Shown here piece by piece: positions 35,501-46,438 of a stretch of DNA of 64,000 bases. Origin of the DNA: Monocercomonoides exilis (lineage: Eukaryota; Preaxostyla; Oxymonadida; Polymastigidae). The stretch lies in the NCBI GenBank assembly GCA_001643675.2, contig LSRY02000011.1, forward strand, positions 434,001 through 498,000, written 5' to 3'. The translations under genes were made by a program, and so were the position numbers. The number at the start of each line of letters is the position of its first letter. The stretch's first letter is position 1. The notes under the pieces were generated by a model. The model searched no databases, was not told the origin of the DNA, and worked only from the letters and a program-made list of their open reading frames with translations.

Positions 35501-38337
35501 GTGGTTTGTGAGATGAAAGCGAAGGTAAGTGATATGCTTCGAAAGGGGTGGGAAACAAAGGAGGCGGAGAAGAAGAAGGAGAAAAAGGTGTTGTGGAGCG
35601 AGAAGGAGAATTTGAAGCAATCGGAAAAGAAGAAGAAGAATATGATGATGACAATAACATAGAATTGGTAGAAGAGGAAGAAGAAGAAGAAATGGAATGC
35701 ACAAAAGGTGATGAATTTGAAGTGCCTGTTGAGAGGGCAGAGAAAGAAGAGTTCGAATGAAGAGACAGACACGAGGGAGACATCACCAGTTGCTGTGTGG
35801 CTGAATCAAAAGACTGCATCGAAGAAGACTTTGAAATGGTGTCGTTTGTAAAAGAAGAAACGGAATTAGTCTGTGGAATTGAAGAAGAAGAGGAGGAGGA
35901 GGAAGAAGAAGAAGAAGAAGAAATAGAAGAAGTGGCATAATATGAAAGAGCAGATGAATTGACAGAAGCAGCAGAAGGAGAGACAGAGTCCGCATTGCGC
36001 GAAAACGAAGGAGAAGAAGGCGGCGAAGGCGAAGAAGAAGGGGAATCTGGAAGAAGAATCACAGAAGGAGATGGAAGGGCGTTACTATTCAGAATTGAGG
36101 AATGGTATGCATTTTGAGAGGTTTGCTTGTCTGCTGCTGCTGTTTCAGAGGGAGAAAAGAGTTTTGTGTTTTTGAGAGGAGTTGGAGTGCTGATGAAAAT
36201 GTTGTTTCTGTTTGAAGTTGATTGAGAAAATGTGTCTGATGAAGAAGATTGAGGAATGATTGGCGAGGAAAGAAGAGAAGATCTGGCAGGCGAGCTGAAA
36301 GAGAGGGAGGAATAAGAAGAGACAAGAGTTGATAGATTGGATGGCTTTGAAGAAGAAGCAGAAGAAGAAGAAGAAAGAACGGTTTCTGAAAAAGAAGAAG
36401 AAGATGATGATGATGATGATGAAGTTAAAGATGAAGTGGAGGAAGAAGATGAAGAAGATGTGAGAGAAGAAGAGGAAGATGTACCAAGAAGAGAAGGCAA
36501 AGGAAGATTAGGAACAGGATTAAGTATGATCGGGTTATATGAAGAGATAAATGTTGAAATGGGCATAGAATCAGAAAGTGCATAAGATGAAAGTGGCAAA
36601 GAAGAGGAGGAAGAGGAGGAAGATAAAGATAAAGAAGACGATGACGATGATGAAGATAAGGAAGAGGATGAGGAAGAAGAAGAGAAAGAAGAGGAGGAAG
36701 AGGAAGAAGAAGATGAAGATGACAAAAAAGGTACAGTTGAAAGAGATGGGCATTGTGACAGGAATTTCATTTCAAAAGGCTCAGTGGAGAATGACAGAGA
36801 AGTGATGGTGTATGAGTTTCTGTGGTGAATGTCGTCATCAGGGCACAAATCAATAGAGCGAACATAACTCGGGGCAAATGGCTTAAGAAATGGAGACAGC
36901 AGAGGCTGGATGAATGATTTGATGCATGATATCATGTAGTCTTCTGAAGAAGAGAGAGAAGAAGAAGAAAAAGAAGAAGAAGAATTTGATTCTGTTGTCA
37001 ACGCAAAAGGAGAAGGAGCAGCGCTTTCCGGCAGATCTGCCGGTGGCAATGTTGAAGAATTGCATGTCTTGTTTGTGCGCTCCTTCTGGTTTGAATCTCC
37101 CCACGAGACAACAAAACGTGTCCACTCGCTCATCGCATACAGCGACACAACGCCATCAGCACTTCCAACAATCACGCGATGGAGTGATGATGAGAAGCGA
37201 ATGGATGTCAGTCGCTTAAAAGCACATGGAAATGAGGTTAACGGTCGACGAGTAGGCATTTTGTGCATTTGTTGGATGGAGTCCCAACTGTCTGAGGAAA
37301 CTGGCATGTTGGATGTGTTCATAGCTTGCTGCAATGAAGAACATAAAAATTCTGACAGTGTAGCTAATTCCTCGCGAGATATAAGAGGAAATGCGATGCA
37401 ATGAGGAGAAGCTTGTGGATAGCAAAAAGAAGAGGTCTGAGTCGAGGAAATTGAACGTCTTTGTTGTTGAGCTGTTCCTGAAGATACATGTTCATTTGAT
37501 TCAATTTCAACTTCCTTCGAAATAGTGACACGGTACGGTTGAAGGTCGTGTGGATGAGAAATTAGTTCAGTAAGTGGATAAACAAACGCTAATCCGCAAT
37601 TAGTAATAATCCCCAACGAGTTCATTCCTATTCCGCACGAAATTTTTGAAATTCCGCATTTTTCTTCATCCAATTTATTTTCGTAAAAAAATTGAGAATG
37701 AGAAAAACAATGAAAACAAAGAGATTGCGATAAATTAATGTATAAAGTTGGTGTTGAAGAGTTCCAACGCACAAAAGAAATTCCAAGAGATGATGAATGT
37801 CCAACAAGAAATCCTTTTCCAGCATTGCATATGCAACAGCCAAAAGGAATTTGAAGACATTGCATGTGTTGAATAGCAATTTGATATTTCATTTGCGCTA
37901 AGGCATGACTACGAGCAGTTGATGAAGATGCAAAATGCTCCATACTTATAAATGATGATGGTCCTCTTCCAGTCGGATCTTTTGAAGTAATGACATATTG
38001 ATCGATTATTCCTGAGTTCGTCTATTATTATGTTATTAATTAAGAAAAATGTTAAAAGATAAAAGAAATCTCAATGCGATAAAAAGCATACAATAACGGC
38101 AATCATCTTTCCATCAGAACTCCAAGCAAACTCCTTATTTCCCTTTGAACTCCAAATTTCTTGAGCTGTTCTTTTTAATGTACAAAGGATAGAACGTGGG
38201 GTATCAGTGGTCCAAATTGAAATGCTTGATTTTGTCAAAATTGCAAATAAACGACATGTTGGACATTCTTCGACTTGCAAAGGTGTCTCGTTTTCCGGAA
38301 GTGAATGAAAAGAAGAACATCCAATTGCATAAAACAT
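29585..38337 (-). CDS. RIC1: RIC1, subunit of the Ric1-Rgp1 GEF for Rab6/Ypt6, 3 exons
   Basis: With Rgp1, RIC1 activates Rab6/Ypt6 at the Golgi for endosome-to-Golgi retrieval. Exons are 38337-38092, 38021-30456 and 30349-29585; introns 70 and 106 bp. The product is 2858 residues, twice human RIC1 (1423). The N-terminus matches the family beta-propeller start: FAILTKSSISIWT, then EFAWSSDGKMIAVI spliced to TNSGIIDQYVI, as in the human SxMIAVSTANGYILFFHI region. The C-terminal helical part (about 2120-2858) includes ACECLEKEDYASLVGLTRYVI and, in the last exon, GGWVEFAIAFSIFLNRSASI, matching the human segment before LRESSIINQIL. The extra length is many serine runs of 8-20 residues plus acidic stretches, mainly coded between about 33300 and 36800, inserted in propeller loops. 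The main exon must be read upstream of its first ATG (37943) to the acceptor at 38021. Confidence 0.88.
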
Positions 38338-38429
38338 TTACAATTTTAGAGATAAGAAGAATGTGAAAGAAGTGAAGAAGAAGAAGAAATAAAACAAAAA
38401 CTCTTTTGTGAAAGAAATAAAATTATTCT

Positions 38430-38645
38430 TTATAATAAATATTTTTTGATCAATTTTTGTTTCAAAAACATTTGCTCAGTCTTTGCTGAAGAATCGAGAT
38501 TGTGGATATTTGACATATGTTCTTTATTTTCATCCTTCAAAAAGAGATAACATGAGTGAGTTCCCAAAAGAATAAGTAAATTGAAATTGTGAAAGAGGAT
38601 GTTGTTGACTTTTAAATCAATAAAAAATCTAATATTTAATTGCAA
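38430..38645 (-). CDS. Possible small protein, 3' exon only
   Basis: A minus-strand frame ends at 38430 and carries a convincing-looking C-terminus (LLILLGTHSCYLFLKDENK ... LKQKLIKKYLL) with an amphipathic helical character. The first part of the listed frame may be intronic: an acceptor TTAAAAG precedes the part coding NNILFHNF, and a possible first exon begins at an ATG near 38775 (MSRKLNFI), which would give about 70 residues. Neither the start nor the family can be fixed. It lies 92 bp upstream of RIC1 on the same strand. Confidence 0.35.
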   Translation of the reverse strand: MQLNIRFFIDLKVNNILFHNFNLLILLGTHSCYLFLKDENKEHMSNIHNLDSSAKTEQMFLKQKLIKKYLL

Positions 38646-38883
38646 CAGATCAGGACTTAGTTATCTAACAATTGATGATATGTTTTTCGATATGAATAGA
38701 TGCAAATAATCAATTTTCATTCATTTGTTATTCATTGAACAAAGTGTGATAAAATTTAACTTTCGACTCATTCAGAAATAATTAATAAAAGTGGTCTTAA
38801 AAAAACAATGAAAATGAGTGATTATTCACGTTTAATCAATATTACCATAATAAATAAATATTTGTTTTATTTTACTCTTTTTC

Positions 38884-39841
38884 ATGTTTATTTTAATTTT
38901 ATCGATTATTACATCATCAGAACATTGTTTAACAATAGATGATTTCGAGCTAGACACCATTACAAAAAAAGAGCATGTTTTTTAATTGTTATGAATGGCA
39001 TTTTAAAGCATCTGCTTCTTTCAGGCCTTATTCCACTGAAATGAATAATTTTAAGTTTTACTGGAATTTCAGAAAGCCATTTAAAGATGAAAACAATAAT
39101 ATTTGTGAATCTGCTGATTGCGTTGCTCAAAAGCAGTTTCATATAACAAATTACTGCAGTTGCGTTGGTGAAAACTCTACTGAATCTTCACGCGTTTTTG
39201 CCAGTAATGATGGGATTGAAATGACTTGTATGTGTAAATTTCATAAATCAACATTAATCATTGCTTGATTCAGACACTTATTTTGACAACTATGCAACTC
39301 AGACTTTTAAATTAAAAGTTAAATGTGGAAATTCAACAAAATGGAAAGCAGAGAGCGACAGGTTTGATTCTATAACTATTTGGGTATTCGTATCAAATTT
39401 GCATTTCAATAGAGACACTGTTGTAGTTGATTATGAAGGACCTGAAGGTTGTCCCAAAAAAAATGACGACCCTGGATCAGAGAAGAAAAAGAAAAAGCTG
39501 TCGTTTGGATCCATTATGCTCATTATTATATCTGTTGCTCTTGTTCTTTACTTTGCCGCTGGGATGCCATTAATGGTTTGTATTTGTGAATATAAATTAC
39601 CTTATTGATAAAAATATTTTAAAAAAATATTTGAATGTTTGCATAACATATATTTTTGATTGTGATACATTGTGGATGATGCATATTTAAAAAATAGTTC
39701 TTTGCATTTAAGAAGAGAGGAATAGAAATTATTCCTTTTGTATATTTCTGGTCTTCGATTCCTAGAATGGTAATTCTTGGAATAAAGACAATTCTCAGTC
39801 CGTGCCTTAGCAAATCTCGAGGATTTAAAGAAATGCAATAG
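38884..39841 (+). CDS. Cation-dependent mannose-6-phosphate-receptor-like protein
   Basis: A type I membrane protein resembling sorting receptors that carry lysosomal enzymes from the Golgi. The N-terminus is a signal peptide (MFILILSIITSSEHC) from 38884. The lumenal part has paired Cys and ends in an MRH-like block (FASNDGIEMTYTYFDNYA ... FKLKVKCG). A helix SIMLIIISVALVLYFAAG follows, then a cytosolic tail (KKRGIEIIPFVYFWSSIPR) that aligns with the human CD-MPR tail around MEQFPHLAFWQDL. Introns 39228-39273 (46 bp) and 39576-39697 (122 bp) join in phase; the last exon (39698-39841) holds the tail. The join between the signal peptide frame (to about 38976) and the next frame (38975-39227) is unresolved. 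It needs either one base less in the T-run at 38977 or a short intron I cannot phase. Mannose-6-phosphate binding residues were not verified. Confidence 0.7.
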
Positions 39842-40498
39842 CGCATATTTTGAATAAAATTAAAATGAGTTCTTTATACAATGTCTTTAAATGCAACAAT
39901 CATTCATTTCAAACCTTTTTGTCTTTGTTTTAGTTTGATTATTAGAACTTGAGTGCTCTCTTGAACATGTAGTTTATTCTTATTTTTATGAAACTTCATT
40001 TTAAATCAAATTTCTTGATATTTTCAATATATTTTTTGTATTTTCTTGATTTTTTTATCGAAGAAACTGTTGGAAGTCAAAACTGATCAAATGTCATTTT
40101 TTAATTGAACACAAATTTTTTTAGCTTTTGTTATTTCTAACTTCTAAAAAGATCGTTTTTATGTGGATATTTTTTTCGAACATAAAGTATTGGAATAATA
40201 ACTGGTTAAAAGAACTTTGGGCAGTGTGATCCATTTTGTTATCAAATTTTTTATTTTCACCACAAAGAAAGCCTTTATGAATTGTCAAATTTTCTTTTTG
40301 AAATCTGAATCATTTGAAAAAGTTAGAAACTTAAAATTTTTTGAATATTTGAATTATTTCATTTTTCTTCAAGTTCTTCATAAATTTCAACAGAAATTTT
40401 TGAATTGTTAAAATATTATTTTTATTTAAAAAATGGAATCATCCAATTCACGCATCATGAGAACGCAAAATGAAATATTTAATTTCCATTTGCAATAT

Positions 40499-40740
40499 GG
40501 CTAATTTTTTTTGAAAAGTTCCTTTTGTTTAATTTTCAAACAAAATAAAATTTTCATATTTTTATCAGTTCTTTGTTCCCACGGATTAAACTTTCCTAAA
40601 ATGGATATCAAAACCTCAACAATGTTATGATTTTCGTTTTATTGAAGTTTCAAACGTGGGAACAAAAAATTGAAAAAAATATGAAAATTTTATTTTGTTT
40701 GAAAATTAAACAAAAGGAACTTTTCAAAAAAAAATTAGCC
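40499..40740. mobile_element. Intact MITE, family 2
   Basis: Near-perfect terminal inverted repeats starting GGCTAATTTTTTTTGAAAAG extend about 65 bp inward. The element is 242 bp and flanked on both sides by ATAT. No coding capacity. A second, split copy is at 12419-14395. Confidence 0.9.
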
Positions 40741-41057
40741 ATATATTAGAAAGTCGGTTTGTTAAAAGCAAATTGGCAAGCTAGTGAATTTTAACCACTT
40801 TTGTTCTTCTTTGTGCTGTTTCCTTTTTCTGTATCAACACAACATTATTTCGAAAGTCGAAAATCACAAAATACATTACGAAATGCATTTCTCTCAATAA
40901 AAAGAATTTTTTTTTTAATTTTTCAATTTTCACATTCAAATGGGGAATATATATCTAATGTTCTCTTGGGATCATACACCAATTCTCTGAATGAATTTTT
41001 CTCTTTCTTCTTCAAAAAAAATTTTTTTGGAATTATTCTGCATTTTTCATAGCATAT

Positions 41058-41312
41058 GGGTGATTATTTTTGAAATCATATTTTTTCTATCAAAAAAAAC
41101 AGTGATAATTTTTCTTTTGAATATTCGTAAATGATCCCTGAAAAGTGAACATTCTTATCCGATAAATGTTTTTCTTTATTTCAGCTTGAAAATATATTTT
41201 TGAAACAGATATTATGAATTCTTCATTTGAATTCAAAATCTCTTCTCAAAGACAAACAATCAAAAAAAAATCAACACCTCGAAAAAAGTTATGATTTCAA
41301 AAATAATCACCC
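41058..41312. mobile_element. Intact-ended MITE, family 1
   Basis: Perfect 23-bp terminal inverted repeats beginning GGGTGATTATTTTTGAAATC are 255 bp apart end to end. The left flank is ATAT but the right flank is GATT, so a target duplication is not preserved here. Confidence 0.85.
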
Positions 41313-41612
41313 GATTCAATTTTGGAATTTATTTACCATTTGGGATAAAATATTTGACTTCAGGCATTATCATTGAAAAATCATGAACTTTTCATTGATT
41401 TTTTTAAGATCAAAAATAATGAAAAAATATGAATTTTTTTTAAAATACATGTGAGGTCACAAACATTTTGTTATTCCATAAATGACGTTTGTTCACAGTT
41501 GTAAAAATATCATTTATTTTGTAATCTGATTAAGTTAAAAAATGTTAAAAGTAAAACAATTCTTTCAAAATTTGTCCATAAAAGGCATGAAAGTCCATAT
41601 TTTCCCCCATAT

Positions 41613-41852
41613 GGGTAATTATTTTTGAAAAGTCGCAAAAGTTTAATTTTCATATAAATCAATAATATCATATCTTGATCAAATTTCGGTTCCTGCTCAT
41701 GAAACTTTTCCAAAGCGGAGGATATAATTTGACAATGCTATTTAACACATTCCTGTGAAGTTGCATGAGCGGGAACCGAAATTTGATCAAGATATGATAT
41801 TATTGATTTATATGAAAATTAAACTTTTGCGACTTTTCAAAAATAATTACCC
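41613..41852. mobile_element. Foldback MITE, family 3
   Basis: Inverted repeats of about 95 bp, beginning GGGTAATTATTTTTGAAAAG, make up nearly the whole 240-bp element, with only a short central loop. ATAT flanks both ends (41609-41612 and 41853-41856). The terminal bases are shared with families 1 and 2. Confidence 0.9.
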
Positions 41853-41856
41853 ATAT

Positions 41857-42901
41857 GACAAATGAATCGAAGGTAACAACTTCTGTTTCCCTTTCCTTGT
41901 ATAATCTCCATAGAAAGGATTTCCCCAGTGTGTAATTATATCGGAAGATAAAAGATGAAATGAGAATCCTTCAAAACGAATTTTCTTCTTTCAATGATAG
42001 CTGGAAGTAGAACTGTCAAAGAAAATTTCCTGAAAGAAGCTTTAACATTCCAGTTGTTTTTATTTATTTTATATCAAGATCAGAAGTTAAAAATGTTGTT
42101 TGTATCTTTGGGAGAGTCACTCTTGTCCACTTCACAACAAATGGAAGAAAAAACAATCAGCAGCTGTTCCAGCAACAAAAGTTGATTTGAACATTGTTTC
42201 TGTTGTTTTCTAAAATCTGTTTTGTTCAAAAACAGGATGAAAAAACGTACTGTGAGATGAAAAAGCAATTCGAAGTATTGAAAGATCAATATTGAGTCAA
42301 AAATTTTGTCAAGTGGCAAATGTTTAATAATCACTTTAAACTTAATATCTTATTTATGAATCATTATATGCATCAAATACATAAAAAAAATTTGACAAAT
42401 AAAAAAAACATGCTAATATTTGTGATTATTAAATATTGAATTCACATTTGGGGAAAAATACGGACTTTCAAGCTTTTTTTGCACAAAGCATTGAAAAATT
42501 GCTTCTCTCATGACATTATATAACTTTATCAGATTTTAAAATAAATTTGATTTTCATATCCGTAAGCATGCATCGTAGGAATCAGAACATCAAGTTTTCC
42601 AACATTTTACGAGTGTCAAAAAATAAACAAATTTTTATTGTGTTTTTTGATCAAAAATAGTCAATGAAAAGTGCAAAATTATTCAATGAAAATGCCTGAT
42701 GCACAATATTTTGCACCATTTATCTAAAAAAGAAAAATTTATTGAAAAAACTGATAAAAAAATGTGACGTTCAATAAAAAAGAAAAAAATTCATTTCTGT
42801 GTTTCAAATACAATTAAACTGATTTGTTTCAAATTCCATGAGAAATGCATCTAATGTGTCAAATTGTGCTTTTTTTGTATATATCTGAATGTCTATCTTC
42901 C

Positions 42902-42943
<42 letters not shown>

Positions 42944-43457
42944 CTGCTCTCTTTCAAAAAAATAAATAGCACCTTTGACAGTTGATTCTGCTAACTTTCG
43001 ATTGAAAAACTTTCTTCATTGAATGATGTGGTGAATATATTCTTTCAGGAAGTTATATTTTATAAAATATTTTGATTATTGAATAACCCTTCACTATTAT
43101 CTCCTGGAGTTCCAAAGCTTTTCTTTCAGCAAATAGAAAATATACTCAGACGAAATTGAGTGTGTTAACTTTAATTATTAATCACCAAAAAAATTCTTTT
43201 TTCTGAAATAATTTTTTTGATGCAATTGATAACAGTCAGTTGTTGAAACTATCATATTTTAGTACAATGTCTTTTTTTGGTTCATTGGTTCAATTTTAAA
43301 AACATATCATTATAAACATTTAGACATTTCATAACAATTTAACTTCAAAAAAATATTCTCTTCCCACATATCCAATTTTTAAAGAGTTTTTTAAACAATA
43401 AATAAAATAGAAAATTCTATTCCATCTTTGATTAAGTCACAAGAAGTTCTCCGGTTA
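41857..43457. other. Intergenic with unresolved coding traces and a poly-T run
   Basis: No gene can be supported. Around 41995-42295 on the plus strand, short frames and one acceptor-preceded terminal exon (DEKTYCEMKKQFEVLKDQY ending in TGA) suggest a small or decayed gene, but more than one splicing solution fits. A run of 41 T residues lies at 42903-42943. Confidence 0.35.
42903..42943 (+). repeat. 41-bp poly-T run
   Basis: Uninterrupted T homopolymer in intergenic DNA. It could be an insertion footprint of a polyadenylated element read in reverse, but there is no element body next to it. Confidence 0.95.
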
Positions 43458-45443
43458 TTATTCTATATCCTTTGCATTGTCAATTTCCACCATTTTTGTC
43501 TCTTTATCATTATTTGTGGATTCAATGTTGGATTTTTTATTTTCTTTAAAATTTTCCACTTTTTTCCCATATGTATCAGAAATGCTCTTTGATGGACTTT
43601 TAAAATAAGATTCTTCATCTAATCCTTCAAGAATTATTTCGTTGTCTGCCATCGTAATTAAATTTGTGTTTTCAATTGATTTATCATCTGAACATTCCAT
43701 TTTCTTTTCTTCTATTACAATTTCACCTTCTTCAGGATCAGAAGAAAGTTCAATTGGCAAAATAGCTTTTTCTGCTTCTTTCGAGTTTTTTGATTTTTGT
43801 CGTTCTCTTCGGAGTTTGCCAGAACCTAATATTTTCACATCGTCCTCAAATTCTGGGGAAATAATATCAATCTCACTCAATTCTTTTGTTTGAACATTTA
43901 TTGCAGCATCATCTATATTTGTCGGATCATCAGATAATGTTATTACACTAACTTGATCAAATTCTGAAGGAATTGGAGAGAAGCAGCCCTCAACCGCTGC
44001 CGATGGCGAAAGAACAGGTCTTTCTGAAATAAAAGAAGATGACCTCTCTTCAAAAGAACATTTGCGCTCAGTAGAAGAACACGAATTAGACGTAAAGGCA
44101 TTCGGCACCCAATGCGATGCACGATATCCAAGCGAAGATGGATTGTCATTGCATTCATCTGATATTAATGAAGAAAGAAATGCATCAGGATCAAACGAAG
44201 ACAATATATCATCTGTGAATGGAGGGACAAAAGGAGATTCTATGCGAATGCGCTCTCCAGCAGGAGAATGTTGTGATCTACTTGAAAATGATGGAGAAGG
44301 CTTTGATGCTGGAGAAGATGAGTTTGCTGGAGAACTGGAGTGCTGACGTGAATGTAAACTCTCAGAACAAGGCGATGTTTTTGCGGAGTAGATGCGATGC
44401 AGCTTTTGAGGAGCAGACTGATGTTTACTGGAATAATAGTCTCTTTTCCTTTCATCGTCATCATCTTTCAAATATCTAGTCGAACTTGAACTATCTGCTG
44501 ATCTCTCGCGCCAGCTTGATTTTGACCTTTCAGAAACTGACCTCCCGCTGTCTGACCTTCCTGATCTGGATGATCCATCTTGCCAACTTTGATCATAGTC
44601 TTTTCTGCTCCCATAGCGATCTCCATCGTAATGACTTGAATAGTCGCTTTTCCTCTTTGCCCATTGGCTGTGCGGGTCTGACTTGCTTGACCCTGGGCCA
44701 TAACGCTGCTCATCTTCAGAATCTCTTTCCAGTTTCCTGTCACGAATGCGCTCGGATTCAAATCTTCCATAATCTCTATATCTCCTTTCATTTCTATCAT
44801 TTCTCTCGTCTTTTCCCCTTCTCCAGTCTCTCCTTTCTTCCATTTCTTCTCGTTTTTCAAAATGATCTCGACTACGTTGATAGCTTTGCTCCATTTCACT
44901 ATCTGTATCATATTCAGATCTTGATTCATAATCTTTGCGTCCTCTTTCTTCTGGGCGATACATTTGGCGATTCCGTCTTTCTGCTTTTAATTCTGCTTCA
45001 ACAGAAAAATCAGAAAATGGACTTCTTTGGTCATATTTCTTACGGAGCATGATTCGTTCATCAAGCGTTATTAAATGCTTGTAATCAGCGTCTGAATCAA
45101 ATTTGCATTCACTTTCGTAATTATTCGCAGAATCTATTTTTTTATCTTCAAATTCATCTGAAACATCTTTCGAATAAGTAAAACGAGGCAGAAGTTGATA
45201 AATAGCCATTAGACGTTTTTCTATCAATAAACATATTTCATCTCTCCTTTGTTGCTTTTGTTTTTCTTCTTCTTTCTTGGAAATTTCAAACTCAGCTGAA
45301 ATATTGTTATTTGAGTTATTATCTTCTTCAATATTAGAATTGCAAATAATTCCAGTTTCAGATTTTTTAATTGGCATAAATTTGTTTGTTGCAGCATCTT
45401 CCTTATTTTTAAGAACGCATTTATTTTCCACGAATAATTGCAT
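43458..45443 (-). CDS. Charged RS/RD-rich protein, probably nuclear
   Basis: Single exon, 661 residues. The first 170 residues are acidic and Asn/Lys-rich. Residues about 170-350 are dense in Arg, Ser, Asp, Glu and Tyr (EERRDWRRGKDERNDRNERR), resembling the RS/RD regions of splicing and mRNA-processing factors. A Ser/Pro-rich part follows. Near the C-terminus VSVITLSDDP has the hydrophobic-then-acidic form of a SUMO-interacting motif. There is no RRM, zinc finger or membrane helix. In an organism with this many introns an RS-type splicing cofactor is plausible, but composition alone cannot prove it. Confidence 0.75.
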   Translation of the reverse strand: MQLFVENKCVLKNKEDAATNKFMPIKKSETGIICNSNIEEDNNSNNNISAEFEISKKEEEKQKQQRRDEICLLIEKRLMAIYQLLPRFTYSKDVSDEFEDKKIDSANNYESECKFDSDADYKHLITLDERIMLRKKYDQRSPFSDFSVEAELKAERRNRQMYRPEERGRKDYESRSEYDTDSEMEQSYQRSRDHFEKREEMEERRDWRRGKDERNDRNERRYRDYGRFESERIRDRKLERDSEDEQRYGPGSSKSDPHSQWAKRKSDYSSHYDGDRYGSRKDYDQSWQDGSSRSGRSDSGRSVSERSKSSWRERSADSSSSTRYLKDDDDERKRDYYSSKHQSAPQKLHRIYSAKTSPCSESLHSRQHSSSPANSSSPASKPSPSFSSRSQHSPAGERIRIESPFVPPFTDDILSSFDPDAFLSSLISDECNDNPSSLGYRASHWVPNAFTSNSCSSTERKCSFEERSSSFISERPVLSPSAAVEGCFSPIPSEFDQVSVITLSDDPTNIDDAAINVQTKELSEIDIISPEFEDDVKILGSGKLRRERQKSKNSKEAEKAILPIELSSDPEEGEIVIEEKKMECSDDKSIENTNLITMADNEIILEGLDEESYFKSPSKSISDTYGKKVENFKENKKSNIESTNNDKETKMVEIDNAKDIE

Positions 45444-45964
45444 TTTATCATGAAATTTCAGATAATAATAATTCTAAAAAAACAAAGATATTACAAAACC
45501 TCCATCCCCTTAAAATAAATTAAAATGGCTCAAAAATTCGATAAAAAACTTTTTATGTTGACTTTAAAGTTCCCCAAAGCCAATCTTTATTCGATCTTAC
45601 CCTTTCATTCATAAAAAAGATGAAGCACTCTCCAATCAGAATTGTGGAAAATCGCAATTTTTTCATTAAACCTAAATAAATGTGCATTTATAAAAAAAAT
45701 TTGAGCAAACAATTGCAAAACAATTCAAAAGGCTAAATTATTTTTTTTAATTTATCAATTTCAAAAAAACAGAAAAAAAGAAAAATGTTCATTGATGGCT
45801 CAATATAAAAAGAGTCATCTCAAAAATAATATCCGCATTATACATGAAATAATCATAAAACATGCTCATGCTAAAATATCAGAACAACTAATAATAAAAA
45901 AAATGTCAATTATCAATGTTTGATTCCGTTTTTTTGCTGAAATGAAATTGCAAAAAAACGTTTT

Positions 45965-46303
45965 CTATAAGATATTACAACAGCCACTACTTTTTTTCTT
46001 TGGTGAAGAAGCACGTGTCTCTCTGTCATTGCCTCCTTTTGATTTATATTTATCCATGATAGCTTGAGTTTTTTTGCTTTGTTAACATAAAAGAGATAAC
46101 AATTTTAATTTGAAAAAAATGTTGTATTATATCAACTCCAATTTTTACGGAAAAAACCTTCGTTTATCTTTTGCTTTGACAATTGGTTTTGGTGGTGAAT
46201 CTTCTCTAATCACAGGACGCTCTTCATCCTTTTCATCTCCAAGAATACCTGTCTTGGCTTTTTTTAAAGCTTGCCCAGCGACAAGCTTCGCAGCAAAATT
46301 CAT
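45965..46303 (-). CDS. Small prenylated complexin-like protein, 2 exons
   Basis: Found by joining exons 46303-46158 and 46076-45965 across an 81-bp intron (GTTTTT...AACAAAG); 85 residues. Three parts stand out. The N-terminus MNFAAKLVAGQALKKAKTGI is amphipathic like the complexin start. A charged middle leads to KKTQAIMDKYKSKGG, which resembles the SNARE-binding central helix of complexins (RQGIRDKYGIKK in animals). The C-terminus SSGCCNIL is a CaaX box (CNIL) for prenylation, as in some complexins. Complexins clamp or promote SNARE-driven fusion. The likeness is short and could be convergent, so the safe call is a small prenylated membrane-associated protein. The plus-strand frame 46110-46322 is its antisense shadow. 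Confidence 0.6.
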
Positions 46304-46438
46304 AAAATATGTGGATAATTAAATAATGGTTAGGAACAATTACTAAATACACATATTATTATTGTTACATACATGTTTATTCATTTCATTGTTTTTTGAA
46401 AGCCTTCGAAAACAAATATGGCAATGATCATTTAATCA

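Noticed and set aside
33991-36800. Plus-strand acidic ORFs inside the RIC1 locus (for example 36337-36585)
   Set aside because: Antisense of polyserine tracts in RIC1, whose frame is supported by conserved ends and exact splicing.
40440-41860. CRISPR-like or satellite repeat array
   Set aside because: The repeated units are inverted termini of separate MITEs, not direct repeats with spacers.
46110-46322. 70-codon plus ORF
   Set aside because: Antisense of the first exon of the complexin-like gene, which splices in phase and ends in a CaaX box.
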